A stretch of DNA of 64,000 nucleotides from Phragmites australis. Its lineage: Eukaryota > Streptophyta > Magnoliopsida > Poales > Poaceae. Made by a program: the position numbers and the translations under genes. Positions 48,108 to 60,593 of this stretch are shown here, piece by piece; the first letter of the stretch is position 1, and each line of letters starts with the position of its first letter. The DNA is taken from contig NC_084939.1 in NCBI RefSeq assembly GCF_958298935.1, positions 25,550,001 to 25,614,000 of the forward strand. The letters run 5' to 3'. Below the pieces are notes generated by a model. That model worked only from the letters and a program-made list of their open reading frames with translations, was not told the DNA's origin and made no database searches.

Positions 48108-48286
48108 ACTTTTTTCCCCTCTTTTTTCCTCCCTACTGGAAAAGCTAGCAGGAACATAACCACATCACTCTCGAAATGAATTTTTTTTCACATTACTCTG
48201 AAATCTTTTTTCACATTTTATGATTTTGTAATCCCAACATTGTCATTCTTGTGTCCCATCATGAACGCTACTGGAACACCACTTAA

Positions 48287-48520
48287 GGCCATCTCTAATT
48301 GAATTCTTGTTTTTTTTTAATGCTCTAACGGTTTTTTTTCCGTAGTTTTCATCACGAAGGGATTCCCACATTTATTTCCTTCACTCTGAGATTCTCTCCT
48401 TTCACTTCACAAATCCTCTCAAAAAGAAGTTGTTGGAGATAGAGTAAAAATAAAAGGATTGAAAATAGAAAGAGGAATCATATAGGAAATAAAATGAAGG
48501 GAATATGATTGAGGATGGTC
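48287..48520. mobile_element. Tourist-like MITE (TAA duplication)
   Basis: The 234-bp element has terminal repeats GGCCATCTCTAATTGAAT and the complement of GACCATCCTCAATCATAT, flanked by TAA at 48284-48286 and 48521-48523. A diverged relative sits at about 57030-57290. Confidence 0.78.
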
Positions 48521-48539
48521 TAAGAGCAATTGACGCTTC

Positions 48540-48890
48540 ATTGTTAGTTGCAACGAAAACATAAATATTAGATGCTATAACATCAAATACAAACTTAAGG
48601 TATGAAAATATGAATATATCATAGAAGCATCATCAAACAAATACGTCGTGAGCGCTACCGTAGTTTGATTCCAAATAGGATCTAAAAAAATCCGCTAATT
48701 TCCATTATAAATTTTTTATTTACTTTTATTAGTAAAACAGATTCTATATTTATAGCCAGTAAGAAGACAGGAAGGCTGAAGAACAAAGTGAATAATAAAA
48801 ATAGGTAAATTATTTAAATTTTTAAGGTTTTTATTAGATAGAGAAAAATAGGAGAAAAGATGATAAAAAACTAACTCATGTTTTACAGTA
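48540..48890 (+). repeat. dispersed repeat, copy 2 (pair with 44910-45260)
   Basis: Same order of shared words as copy 1, including TAGTTTGATT and TAGCCAGTAAGAAG. It is directly downstream of the Tourist-like MITE. Confidence 0.65.
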
Positions 48891-49846
48891 GAGATTAACT
48901 TGGTAGCGCAAGATTTACATGTCATATACTAGCATTCCAGAGTCGGGAGAACACAGAATTCCAGTCATACATTATTACAGAAGATACCACAAAAACCGAG
49001 CACCTCCTGTCTGCTGACGGAGCATTTCATTCTACCACTTGTCTCCCGCGTTGCCAGCAGCATCCAAAATTCGAGACTGGTGACTCCCTTGCAAAACACC
49101 GCTGCCTACCAGTAGCATCCAGCAACACAACCTGGAAAAGGCATGGGATCAGCATTAGGCAACCAGGGCCACATTGGGCTTGCCAAACTACTCAATTCGT
49201 CAGAATATTAGACACATTGACGAGCGCAAGAACAATAAAACATGTTAACTCCAAGCTGCCGATGGAATTTCCCAGATTTTATCAAAGCATGAAGGTCAAC
49301 TGCTTTATGCTTATGTGTGGAATGACCTAGACTCCTGATGAGAGTTCTCGTATTGTGCGTATCAGAAAAATTAGACCCACTCGTGATTTTTGGGGGTAGA
49401 AACAAGAAAAAAACATTGGGGTTGAAATGCACATGCATTGTTTAAATGTTCACCAAGTACAAAAGTGAATTATTAAGCAATCTAAAAAGTGCCATGAAGG
49501 ATAAACTAGCTACTCATATAAGGGTTCATTCAGTATGTAAATATATACTGATATTGCTGAATTCGGTGACAAAGTAGAACCAACTGACCACTGAGGATTG
49601 GAGTAATAAGATTTATTCAAGTTCAGAATGATCACATTGATGCCTGATGAAAAATCGATACAAAAATAGACAGAACAATAAAGAGTTCAGCAGAATGGAT
49701 CCATATTAAATTACATTGTAAAATATTTTGTTGCATAATATGTGAGAACATTTACCTTCGACAGCCAGGCATAGTGATCAGAGATGATAATGTTTCTTAC
49801 CTGCTTTAGTACATTAGTTCATACATGCCCACATCACGTCTTTTAT
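48891..49846. other. no gene recognised; 3' flank of the SUVH copy
   Basis: No coding frame with recognisable domains. The stretch may hold the former 3' UTR of the SUVH-like sequence. Confidence 0.4.
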
Positions 49847-51236
49847 CAGAAAGAACCTAGGCAATTGGTAGAGCCGCATACGCATGGCTTGAGTTTGCAA
49901 GCATTTGGAAATTTTCCCTTAATGCCAGGAGGAGCTCCTCTTGTACCGTAATCATGGGAGGAATATGTTTCATTGCAAAAAACATGATATGTGGGTAACT
50001 GCCATCGCCATGGTCATACTGTATGGGCTGCCAAAGGAGATTGGGGGAACAGCTATGGTTCAGAAAACGAGCCACATTGCCTGATTTTTTTGCACTTATG
50101 ACGATAGGTAATTTCTTTAAGCTCTCACTTGTGACAGGTTCCATCTTAAAACCTTATCACTGGGCCATGATGTGTGAAAGGTATATTCATCTTCCTCGTC
50201 GTCCATGTTCATATTTGTTTCATCAATGACTTCGCCAGCATACTCACAAATGAATGTGCCAGCACAGATCGGGTCCCAAGACCGGACACCCCATCCACGG
50301 TCCCCAGTACAAAAGACCTCAAAGTTCAGACTGATACCCTTCTGTGTGATCCTGTTTCGGCAATGTTGAGAACACTGACAATTAGAAGAGCATTCGTAAA
50401 TCATCGGAATGTATTTCACAAGCAATCCTGATGAGGTAAAAGGAAGATCACCACCATTCAGTTGTGCGCATGAACAATATGCGTTGCCAGGCAAGAACAC
50501 ACTATGGCAATTGCAACTCTGTAATGGTTTAGTCTTGCTAAGCGGTCGCAAATACATCGCTCCAGTAACATAGTTGAAGTAGCTTGGTCCGTTCTCATCA
50601 TCAACATCATTAACAAGGCATACAGGTAGGTTCTCAATGTTTGATGATAAATCCAGAAGTATAACCTTGTTTCTTGTGGCAGGATTTTCTTTCCGTTTCT
50701 GTCATCTTCCAAACTGAAATTCCATCTGGCTGCCCTGCTTCCATTCTCAGCTTGTACTTAAAAACACTAAAACCATTCTTTGCTGTGTCCATCCAAGAAT
50801 CTTCAATGTGATAGAGCCCATCATAAATGTAAATTTTCCCGGAGTTACAGAAGGGGTCCTGTGCGCTGCGCACAACACGGATCAGGTTTTTCATTTTGAT
50901 GCTGTTCATGAGAGCAAGGTTACCCCTTTCAAGCTTCTCCTTGTGCCGACTATTGCCTCCCTGGCCTGTGTACACCAAAACATCTGTGTCATGGTCATCA
51001 TTCTCATAACCACCAGATGAGATAATGCTAACGGCTGCAGTCTCATCTCTTCCAACATGCTTAGCAGAAATGTAATCAATACCAGCCATGGCAGGTGCAT
51101 GTAAACCTACAATGCACATTTCAATCCTAAAGAAGAAAATGTCTCCAATTTCAACACCAGGTACATGTCCTATGCTTTTCAGGTTATTAATTCTCAGGCC
51201 ATTCTGCATCATGAGCGTGCCAGCCTTCAAGTCAGC
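49847..51236 (-). pseudogene. SUVH-type histone H3K9 methyltransferase copy, truncated and frameshifted
   Basis: Minus strand. 51230-50700 encodes most of an SRA (YDG) domain (SIGHVPGVEIGDIFFFR, GIDYISAKH, VLVYTGQGG, IRVVRSAQDP, YIYDGLYHIEDSW). A frameshift near 50695 leads to [14 protein letters not shown], then the pre-SET Cys cluster ([25 protein letters not shown]) and SET start ([19 protein letters not shown]). Near 50130 a deletion with a frameshift joins KVLRWNL to SESLKKLP; the SET core [16 protein letters not shown] is present. A third deletion near 49960 removes residues between HIPPM and YDYGT, and the post-[18 protein letters not shown] ends at the TGA 49847-49849. The N-terminal region before the SRA domain is missing. 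SUVH proteins bind methylated DNA and methylate H3K9; this copy cannot make an intact enzyme unless the indels are assembly errors. Confidence 0.85.
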
Positions 51237-51340
51237 CTACATGGCAGGTGCATGTAAACCTACAATGCACGCAAATAGAAGAATTTTGTGAGATGGATAT
51301 ATTAGAGAACCTGTAGAGACAAGAAAGATTAAACACAGAT

Positions 51341-51401
51341 TGGGAAGCGAGCTTAGCTCGGTTGGCAAGTCACCGACCGGGCTTAGGCCCTTATCTAAAA
51401 A
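51341..51401 (+). mobile_element. 61-bp A-tailed retroposon with 17-bp target duplication
   Basis: AAAGATTAAACACAGAT occurs perfectly at 51324-51340 and 51402-51418. The insert starts TGGGAAGCGAGCTTAGC, holds a box-A-like TAGCTCGGTTGGCAAGT, and ends in TCTAAAAA. It looks like a tRNA-derived SINE head retroposed on its own. It sits just upstream of the truncated SUVH copy. Confidence 0.72.
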
Positions 51402-51418
51402 AAAGATTAAACACAGAT

Positions 51419-52882
51419 AGAAGAATCTAAGAACAGGATGTATGAGAGAATAGAGATAGCAAACAAAGGACAAGAAATACATCTGTAAATTCTGAATTAT
51501 CAACTTCTAAACTGAAAGAACAGGACCGCAATATCTCGTGAAATGCAATAATCAGAAAACAGGAAAATCAAATTGCATACTTTGATCACTAGTATGCTGC
51601 TGAGTACTGATAGCTCACATTTGTTGTGGCGAGGTATATGCATCAAGTATTCATATGATCTAAATGTGTAGCTTGGGGTGAGTGTGATTTCACAAAAAGC
51701 ATTTTAATGTTTCAGCGTGCTCTTGCTGCATGCTCCACCTTAGATATTAACCAAAAAAAGGAGCTGTCAATAAAAAAAGAATGGAAAAAATTATATGCAG
51801 TACGACATCCAGGAGCTCGTCCAAGCAACTAGAAAAGAGCGGCCAGTTCTTTCACAAAGACAATCCAAATCTAAAGTTATTCAAGACAACCATTTACCCA
51901 AACCAAACGAGCACCAGAAAAATCACAAGAACTTGGCAAAAAGGATGACGAGGAACACCAGAAAAATTACAAGAACTTGTCAATAAAAAGAGATGACGAG
52001 GAACTAAAACTGGTAGCAAATTAGCTAGGAACGAGAAGACGAGCGGTGTAACGTTGAGGATGTCGTCGGAGCAAACCGAGCAAACGTGTCAGAGGTCACA
52101 CAAGTAGGACAAAAAGGCATTAGTTACTAGTAGTGTTGGGGTTGTCCCTCGTTATACACGTGTACGGACACTGCACGGTCAGTTGTGTCACCGATCACTA
52201 ATCTCCGGCTCTCACCTCACAAACAGTGTTTCCACCCTCCACCGCTGGACTTGGATGAACCTTGAGATTCGCGCCGCATGAATCAGCTGGAAACGACTCA
52301 AAACAGTCTAATGGTTGGTTGTTGCTAAACTGATGAAACAGCGTTGTAGTAAGTGGTATTTGGACATCTGTGCCTATTTTTTTATCGGACATTTTAAATA
52401 TAAATCAGATTCTAAGTTGTATTTCACGTGTTTAAATTTTATTTACCGAATCAAACACTCGAATATAAGTCGGATTTTGACACCTGTATTTGTATCTAGG
52501 TACCAGTGGTTGTAGTTGATGTGGCCAGACTAGAACGTAAAATTTGTGAATCTTATTGAATCAGCAGTTCAAACTCATTTTAATCCAACTACACCTCAAA
52601 AACACATTTTCTTAGCCTCTGCTTCTCTCAGCTTCTTTCTTCCAGGTTGAAACTTAAAAGTGGCACTAGAACATTGTACATAGCATCTCAATCACCTTCA
52701 GCCATCCCGTTCAAAAAAATCACCTTCAGCCATGGGCATATCTTGCAAAATCTCACTGGCAACAGTATACCAGCAAAAGATAACAAAACTCGTGCTGTAG
52801 AAGAAGAAAGGTACACCATTTAGACTGCATCGACTCCAGAGGGAACTACATTTTTAGATGTAGAGAGAGGCCTATGTGGTTT
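51419..52882. other. no gene recognised; TIM8 3' flank
   Basis: No convincing frame. A short direct repeat (ACCAGAAAAAT[CT]ACAAGAACTTG) occurs at about 51912 and 51958. The last ~200 bp are likely the TIM8 3' UTR. Confidence 0.4.
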
Positions 52883-54802
52883 TTATCTACTGCTGCTGGT
52901 CAATTTTTGCATGGTCAGCATCTTCAGTTCGGCGAAGCGTTTTGCGCAGTTGGAGAGGCACGAGGCTTCGCTCTTGCTGAAGCTGCTTCCGATGCTCCCA
53001 GTGATGCATTTGTCCCAACAAACGTCAGTGAGCTTCGCCACAAGCTCGTTTGTGAGGGCCTTCGTTCTCTCCTCCTGCACAGAAAAATAATGGTGACTGC
53101 ATCTACATTTCTCTCTGTCGAAGTAACAATAACCAATCACCATGCTAGTTTAGCTCCACAGGTGTTCTGTTTTTCTTCAAAGCGAAACCGAAGGCATGGA
53201 TATTAATTGTAAATGCTACACGAAAGAAAATGAACCAAAAGATACTGATTAATTCTCCAATATTGAGATAAGGAACTCAGAAAGAAAACAATTCCTTGAG
53301 TACACAACAACAGAAAGTAATCAGTTTCTGCCCATTCAATATCAAAAACCATGATAATGGTCCCTGAAGCATCCTAGATGTAATGCAGCCTTACCACCCA
53401 TCAGTTTTTCCCTAAGGTTGGACTGCATAGCTACAGAAATGCAGACTTTGATGCTGTTTGTAAACTAATAACTTTCTTGCACATGTCACACCAAAGAAAG
53501 AACCTTGCAAATTACCACAACACGTTACATTTACCACCTTTTACTATAAAAAGACTGGTCGCATCACATTTAAGAAAATGCAGTGCCATTAAGCAACCTT
53601 GTCCCCGTTCTGTAATGAACGGAAGCAACTTCTCTTCACATGCAATGCTGCCATTTTTTTTTCCACGTTGTATTGGATTCAGTAAGTGTAAACATGTTGC
53701 GTTTGATGTTATTTGAAGCCAAGCAACTTCTATGTACATGTTTCACCATGAAAAGATATATACATGATTCACAGATCAAATTTATACGCTATTGCCATCA
53801 CAGATGCTGACTGCAAGTTATTAATCTCGGTGAAATAATGTGCAGTAACATTGGTTAGATCCAAAATAGGCGCGCACATCTGTTAAATTCACAGGAAGTA
53901 ACAAGCCGGCTCCATTGTATATATCAGACATGCACCTTAGGATTCAAGCGTGTTTAAATTTGAGCGACTAGCTTACAAACTAAACTACTTCCCTGGCACC
54001 ATGAGGCCAAACTCTATTTACAGGTCCATGAGACCAATTTATTATTTTAAAGGTCCATGAGCTTGATTTTAACTTGTGTTTTGAACAATCATGGTCGTTA
54101 AAGGTTACAAGAAACCAGTTAGGAAGTCCCCTTTATTAGGAGATAGAAACATTTTCTTGGAAAAACATCATGAGTCACTAGTGCCATTTAGGCTGCGCAA
54201 AAATTCAGGGAGATGGTTCAGTCTAGGGTCAGGGCTATGTACACAAGGAATCGGTCAAAATCCAGTACCAGCAGCTTGGCTGGCAGTTGTACAATGGATC
54301 TGAGACCCTTTTAACAACTGAATCAGCTTTGCAACCATCAGAACCCCCGTTATCAAGACCTATACAATGCATTCGTGCACTGAAGTGACAGTGGATATCT
54401 CACGAGTGTCATTACCTTCCTGAATGCCCCTAGGGTTTTAGCACCGGTTAGATCTGGTATGTGCGTGAACAGGAACCGAGTGAGCAATACATATGTGAAT
54501 GTTAGGGATCAGATTAGATTAGTTAGAGATAAGATCAATTCGTTAGTCTTAAATATAAGATTTGTTAGTTTAGATTGTTTAGGCCGGCTAAATGACGGGG
54601 TAAGGGAGTCAACGCGAATTCCACGAAGGAACTAATGATTCGCAGGGCACAATAAAAACTAGTACTACATTCAAGGCTAAATCAGTAAGCTTTCCAGCAC
54701 AGGTGCCGAGGGCATCGATCGAGCGGAGCAATACCGAGCTTTCCGTAAGATTACCTCAATGAGCTTCTGCAGCCGCGGGTTGTTGAGGGCCGAAGCATCC
54801 AT
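52883..54802 (-). CDS. TIM8: TIM8, small Tim chaperone of the mitochondrial intermembrane space
   Basis: Two exons: 54802-54755 (MDASALNNPRLQKLIE) and 53074-52883, joined in phase 0 across an intron of about 1.68 kb; 79 residues in all, normal for the family. The twin CX3C motif is intact: C35-x3-C39 (CWDKC), 15 residues, C55-x3-C59 (CLSNC). The surrounding helices (ERTKALTNELVAKLTDV, AKRFAELKMLTMQKL) fit the small-Tim hairpin. With TIM13 it forms a hexamer that escorts hydrophobic precursors across the intermembrane space, and it is imported by the MIA40 disulfide relay. No lesion was seen. The start is fixed by ALNNP, conserved at the N-terminus of Tim8. Confidence 0.93.
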
Positions 54803-54970
54803 GGCTCTCGCTTCCTCTCTCAGACTCCGCTCTGCTCTGCTCTGCTCTGAAGATGATTCGGCTGCTTGATGCCCTCGTCTTCGCAGCCTCTCTCTCTTCC
54901 TTGCTTGTTCGCAAGAAAGAATCAACGGAGGTGGCTTTCGCTTTCCTCTCAGAAAGGGTAAGGGAGGGAA

Positions 54971-55033
54971 GGGCCTTTAGATGGGCCTTTAGATGGGCTT
55001 CCTGATTGCACTCTTACTTGTAATAAGGGCCCA
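54971..55033 (-). promoter_or_regulatory. site II (TGGGCY) cluster upstream of TIM8
   Basis: GGGCC (54971), TGGGCC (54982), TGGGCT (54994) and GGGCCCA (55027-55033) lie 170-230 bp upstream of the TIM8 ATG. A short tandem GGGCCTTTAGAT creates two of them. Such clusters are frequent at plant genes for mitochondrial proteins. Confidence 0.45.
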
Positions 55034-57029
55034 ACATGGCCTGATAATCTGCTTGGGTTGTAATAAACCACTAGAAATAGTATAAAATAGTATTTGTTTT
55101 CCTTTCTCTATGGAAAAAGAAAAGAAATCCCATTCCTCTAAAAGGAAAATAAAAAAGGTGACATGTGTTGAGTGCAGGAGCTTCGGGTAATGCAAGCGCG
55201 CAAGTGTGGAGGGAGAAGGAGAGAATTTTGTGGGTGCATTCCGGGCCAAATATATATAAAGCATTTTATATACTGTTAGATGTACACACTCACCCTATAA
55301 TAGATGTGTAAATATATATATATATATAGTATATATATATATATATCAGAAAAATATACTTTATTTATAAAAATATATATTTCAAAAAATAACATATATA
55401 TATATATATACTTTAATTATAACATGTTTATCACACTTACGCTCACACACACCGCACACACTTGAGTAGCATGCATGCAAAGGCAAGGAAAATTAATTAA
55501 TCCGATCGATCCTATATTCGGGGGAATCAAATTAAGCAAGCACACACACACATATGGATCCGTGGCCATGCCGCTCGCGTGCAATGATGTCTCAATCTTT
55601 TAGCTTGGCTAGTAGCAATCTTTGTCTATACATCGTCGACTATCCATCCACAAACATGATCGTCACTTCCTCCCGATGCGTGCGCGTGCAGTTTTGCAAA
55701 AGCAAGGAGGAAATTAAACTGAATGGATGTGATCGTCGACGCAATACGCCGCCGTTGTTTCAGTTTTGGCGGTTGAATTTCCATGTGGATCCAGCAGTGG
55801 CGCATCAGCACCTGTCCGGTCGATGCGTGCTGCACGGGGAAATGATCGACAGCCACTACTGCGCATCCATCCACTCATGGTTGATCGATGTTTCTTGCGT
55901 TCAGAGCTAAGCAAGGCTATCGCGTCACGCATAACATATATATACATAATGCTCCTATGTATGCAGATATATAATATGTATGCGCAAGAGACAGCAAAAC
56001 GTCGAATTCAATCAGTGCGAGCGTACTACTTTTCTCTCTCTCCCTCTGTCTCGTCAATATATATATCGATAGAGTGCATGCATGCGTGCTCCTAAATTCA
56101 TGCCTACACTGATGTGTCGATCCATGCCATCTCTCGATAGGCTGCTGACCTGCTGTGCGAATATGCCTCGCCTGTTACTAGCTAGCTATCGATTCTGTGA
56201 CTGTGTCGCCCGGAATATGAAGAACGCGTGGCTGTCTTTTCTTGCTAGATCTCTTGTCGTTTCCAAGGCAGATGAGCAAACAGGAAATGTACTGTTGTGC
56301 TGACTGCTTGACCGAGCTAGATGACATAACCAGAGCAGCTTCTTCAACAAGACCAATCAATTGATTAATTATCACTTGATTTATCCATTTCTTCTGAATT
56401 GGCCCGATTTTTGTGAACAACTTGGATGTTGGAACCCTTCAACTTTGTGGCAGCAGCCCCTTCAGCTTCTGTTTTAGCAAACTAGTAGCTTGCCAGTGTG
56501 CTTCAACCGAGATGGGATTTTCTTTTCCCAATGGTACAACAAAAGAGTGTTAAATATATGCTGAAGGGACATTTTAACTCTGCACATTCCTAATTTCTAC
56601 TAGGAAAACTACTCCTTTTGTTATCCAAATGATCTGATTTTAGAGCCACTGCAATCGACTTTCAAAAGAGGGCCACCAACATACATGAAAGTATTATCAT
56701 TTTTTGATATAAAAATCATTTTACTAAATTTGTCGTGAGAATACATGTAAACAATTATTTTTTGATAATTCAGCCAAAACAATTATTTTCTGATAAATGT
56801 CGTGAATGGTAAACTCAAGTTCTTTCCTTGGTAAACTCAAGTCCCTTATCTAGGAAGGATAGGCTAGAAGGCTTGTCTAAGGTTGTGAAAGTTTGGTACT
56901 GCCTCTCCTTCATTTCACCTCATACTCGTTGGGCCTCTCTCCCGTCAGTTGTCTTGATACTCTTTCTCTCACCATCTCTCTTTGGAGGGTGTAGAATGCC
57001 TGCAGCAACGTCGTGCTCAACTTAGATAG
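55034..57029. other. no gene recognised; TA-rich simple repeats
   Basis: TA microsatellites at about 55312-55345 and 55393-55410. Plus frames at 55554-55910 and 56082-56303 have no recognisable domain or splice continuation. Nothing else supportable. Confidence 0.4.
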
Positions 57030-57290
57030 GTCCAAATTCCCATTGTGAAGTGATTTTTGTTTCTTTTAGCGTTCTAACAGTTTCTCTTTACGGTTTATGT
57101 CACGAAGGGATTCTCAAAATCATTCCCTCTAAGACAGGATTCTCTCTCATTTTCCTTCACGATTCTCCTCGAAAGAAAGCTGTTGAAGATGAAAGAAAAT
57201 AAATGTAATATGAGCGAAAAAGAGAATCTGGAAGGGAACTAAATAAAGGAAACGAAATAAAGTGAATATGACATCTTAGAAAAAAAGGAA
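57030..57290. repeat. diverged relative of the Tourist-like MITE at 48287
   Basis: Shared order of words with 48287-48520: TTCTAACAGTTT/CTCTAACGGTTT, CACGAAGGGATTC, GATTCTCTC and AAGAAAGCTGTTGAAGAT. The ends are too diverged to place exactly. Confidence 0.5.
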
Positions 57291-57882
57291 GCGTACGTGA
57301 ACACGTGCCGACTATCCTTTGGGCTGTTGTCCAGGACCTCGACTGCTTGTGCTGTTATTGCTACAAGGTTTAAGGTACACATGCCATCTTGGCACGATTA
57401 TATCTCCTACGTTTTTTTATCAATAACTGCGTCTCTCGTATAATCTGTACCTTGTTATGTATATAGTTTGTAATGACATTTGTACTTTTTGTTTAAAGTT
57501 TACTTCTAAAGCTTAGTATGGATTCTCTTCCCCCGGTGAGTCGGTGATTGTTCGTAACAAATGATCAAACCTTGAAAAGTTTGATTTTTTGATAAATGAA
57601 GTTTTATTGACTCTTATTGTTACATCGAGAAGATACAAACACATAATACATTATTTCCAGTTTCTACATTGCTTGAATACACATGGTCTAAAAAAAGAAG
57701 AAAAACAACAAACAGAAATAAAGAAGCATAGACGATCCACCTAGTGGGTTATAACGGAGCATCAATCCAAAGTCTAATCTGCCATTCAAACTGGGTAAAA
57801 ATGTCTGTGAACGCCCGTTCCATAATAGTACATGATGATGTCACTATACATTGATGCTCTTGTCACTGCAAGACAATTCAAG
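57291..57882. other. no gene recognised
   Basis: AT-rich sequence, no frame or element end recognised before the LTR start at 57883. Confidence 0.4.
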
Positions 57883-59690
57883 TGAAAGTGCATCTAGGTC
57901 TCTATATTGGTTTTGATGATTGACGATAAACAATTAAGGGACTGATATATTCGATGAGTTTTTAATAGGTAAAAGTCTTATTGATGTAAGCGACACGACG
58001 TTGACGATCCTCAAAAATTGAAGAAAGAAGACGGTGGACGGTTTTACTCCTTAAAGTACTCTTTTGTTTTTAAAATTGAGTATATGACTATCGTACTATT
58101 AAGAGGGGTGCAGCGTTGTAATTTGGTCAGGAGCTTAGTGCTCAAAAGATCTACATTCACTTTAGAGAGAGAGAAATAAAGTTCACAACACAGGCACCAA
58201 GCCATAGTTTCTTAGTGAAGTCGGAAGTTCCGATGTTTTCATCGAAAGTTCCGATATCATCGAACAGTCTGAAATTTCAAAACATGGGGTTCTCGGGTTG
58301 GAATTCTTTTTAACATCATATGTTCCAATATTTTCATCGAAAGTCTCGATGTAGGCCGGATAGTCTGATTTTCTCAACCATAGGGTTCTCTGTCTCGAAT
58401 TAAAATTCAATATCGGAAGTTCCAATGGTTGGAACAGATGTTCCGATTTGAGTTAGAGCATCCAGTTTTTGTGAACATGGACCTCTTGATTTCAAATTAA
58501 TTTTTGGATTGGATGTTCTAATCCATTTACATCAGATATTCTGATGTGTTATTTTTATCAGATTTGGGTTCGATTTTGAAGTTCAAATCTGTTATTTTGA
58601 ACAAATTGGATGTTTTAGGGATCAAAACTTCCTATGTGGGATGAAAAGATGTCCAACGGCTAATTTTTAAAAGGGTCTATTTATATACCTATTCTTCCTC
58701 CCCACTCCTTCACTCTGCCATTTCGAATATGAGCTCTCTTCAAAGCAAAAAAGTAACTCTCCTCTCCCAAGAAAGTATCCCGTCTTTTAAGAGGGGTTTG
58801 AAAAGAGAGTTTAGGTCCCGTTTGGTTGCAAGAAACGTTTCAGATTCTCTGGTGATTCTCTAGAATCCTTGCCAAACGCACCAAAACGTGAAACGTTTCA
58901 CCTTGAATCACCTGAAACGTTTCTCATTTTTAACACTACGAGGAGAATCACCCAAAATGGTGTTTCAGCCGTTTTGAGAATCACTCAGGTCATTTTTCTT
59001 CAAGAATCCGAATCCAGAATCCTTGCCAAACGTTTTCAGAAAATTGAGGGTGATTCACTAGAGAAAAGTTTCCAGGGAGAATCTGAAACCGAAACGTTTC
59101 TTGGAGAATCTGGAGCCCTGCTAAACGAGCCCTTAAGTGCTAGAAAGAAAATTTTGATCTCTTTAGCACTATGTTTCATCTCCAAGCTTTTGTATTTGCA
59201 TTCATTTATCTTGGAGTTGAGGGCTCCTAGACAGCAAGGAGTCGCTAACGAGCCACCAACACGTTTGTGATATGTCGTGAGAAAGTTTGTAAATGCTAGA
59301 TTTCGCCTTCGCATGGGAACAAATACCACAAGAAAATCGAGGAGTGCTTCGTGCAACCTCGGGAGGTAAAAGATTGAAAAAGACCCGACTCAAATATGAC
59401 TGAGCTCTTCAACGAAGACGTAGTATCCCCTCAAGGATCTGAACTTCGGGAACAACATCGTCTTGTCTCCGTCTTTTGATTATTTCACAAATTTCCTTAT
59501 TTTATCAGAAGTTCATATATATTGCTTAGTGCTATATTTGATATTGAAGTACCAAAACAAAGAAAATATTACTTCAGCATCATCAATCCTACCCTAAAAT
59601 GATAATCTTTAGCATTTCAGCTAACTTGTGATGGATATCTTGATCCTAAGTATTTATTTCGAATAAGATTCTACCGGACCCTGTTCAGTC
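57883..59690 (+). mobile_element. LTR-like retrotransposon fragment (probable solo LTR)
   Basis: It starts TGAAAGTGCATCTAGG, the beginning of a widespread grass LTR type, followed by GATGATTGACGATAAAC. The interior has many copies of a GGAAGTTCCGAT-like motif (58190-58570). It later has AAAAAGACCCGACTCAAA and ATCGTCTTGTCTCCGTC, typical of the same LTRs. No gag or pol. The right end and target duplication were not found, so the limit near 59690 is a guess. A MITE is inserted at 58814-59132. Confidence 0.6.
58814..59132. mobile_element. PIF/Harbinger-type MITE, TTA duplication
   Basis: The 319-bp element has terminal repeats GGTCCCGTTTGGTTG and the complement of GGGCTCGTTTAGCAG. It is flanked by TTA at 58811-58813 and 59133-59135. 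The interior is an inverted repeat rich in GAAACGTTTC and GAATC. It is nested in the LTR. Confidence 0.8.
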
Positions 59691-60593
59691 ACTGATTTAT
59701 ATAACTATTTACACAGTAATGATTGAAAAGTTTGATAATACTGATGCCAGAACATCAAATTTAAAACACACAGTAGAGGCAATAAGACCGAACCCAACGG
59801 GTTCCCATCCCGGGGCTCGTTCCCTTCGCGATGGGAAAACGCCCGAGACGGGAACGCCAGAGCACTCCCAATCGCTTCCCCTCCCGGCGCGGCGTGGGAT
59901 GGGAAAGGAGAGAGATTCCCTCGGCCGTGGGAACCTCTCTCCGTTCCCTTCGCGTAGACGGAGAGCGGAGAAGTGTCCGGCAGTTGGCGTCGTGCGCTGG
60001 TGCGGAAGCCGCGGAGAGCCGGAGCGGAGGCGGCATGAGCAGGGAGGACGGAGGCACAAGGGTCAGAGGAGCGGCGACTGGGGCCAGGGGGGCAGGGCGA
60101 TCGCGCGGGGACGGACACGTCGACATCGGCGGAGGTGGCCAGGCGGCGCAGCGTCGAATCGACGGCAGGTACGTCCCAGCCGCCATACCCGATCCGTAGA
60201 TCCGGGGAAGGGTGGGTACATGGATTGGGTTCCGGCGTGTAGTTGAGGTCAGGAGGGTCGTCGGCCCTTGCGGCGTGGGGGACGGAGTAGGGGGGGCAGG
60301 CGGCGCTCGCGCTAGAATGAGCCGTCCTCGGACATGGGGGAAGTCCGGACGGGGTGAGCGAGATGCAGTGAATAGGCGGAGGGGTGGGTAGGCGGCGGCG
60401 GCGGAGGTCGATTGAGGAGTCCTCGGACATGGGGCAAGTCCGGACGGGGTGGGCGATGGAGGCATCGCAGGGGTCCTGGGTTCTGTGCATCGAACTACGG
60501 CGGAGGAGGTGGTGGGAGGGTGGGGTGAACTTGCGTTGCCGTCGGTGAAGGGGAGTCTTCGGGCTCATCGGATTGCCGTGGTGGACTATGTAG
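59691..60593. other. GC-rich region, possible left part of the Harbinger element
   Basis: From ~59786 (after TAA) the sequence becomes GC-rich with CCCATCCCGG and GATGGGAA words like those inside Tourist elements. It may therefore contain the left end and leader of the Harbinger element whose genes lie at 62-64 kb. Long frames on both strands are Pro/Arg-rich and look like GC-driven artefacts. Confidence 0.25.

Noticed and set aside
59705..60568. 287-codon minus frame, Pro/Ser/Arg-rich
   Set aside because: Several overlapping frames on both strands are equally long in this GC-rich stretch and none shows a domain; it looks like a composition artefact.
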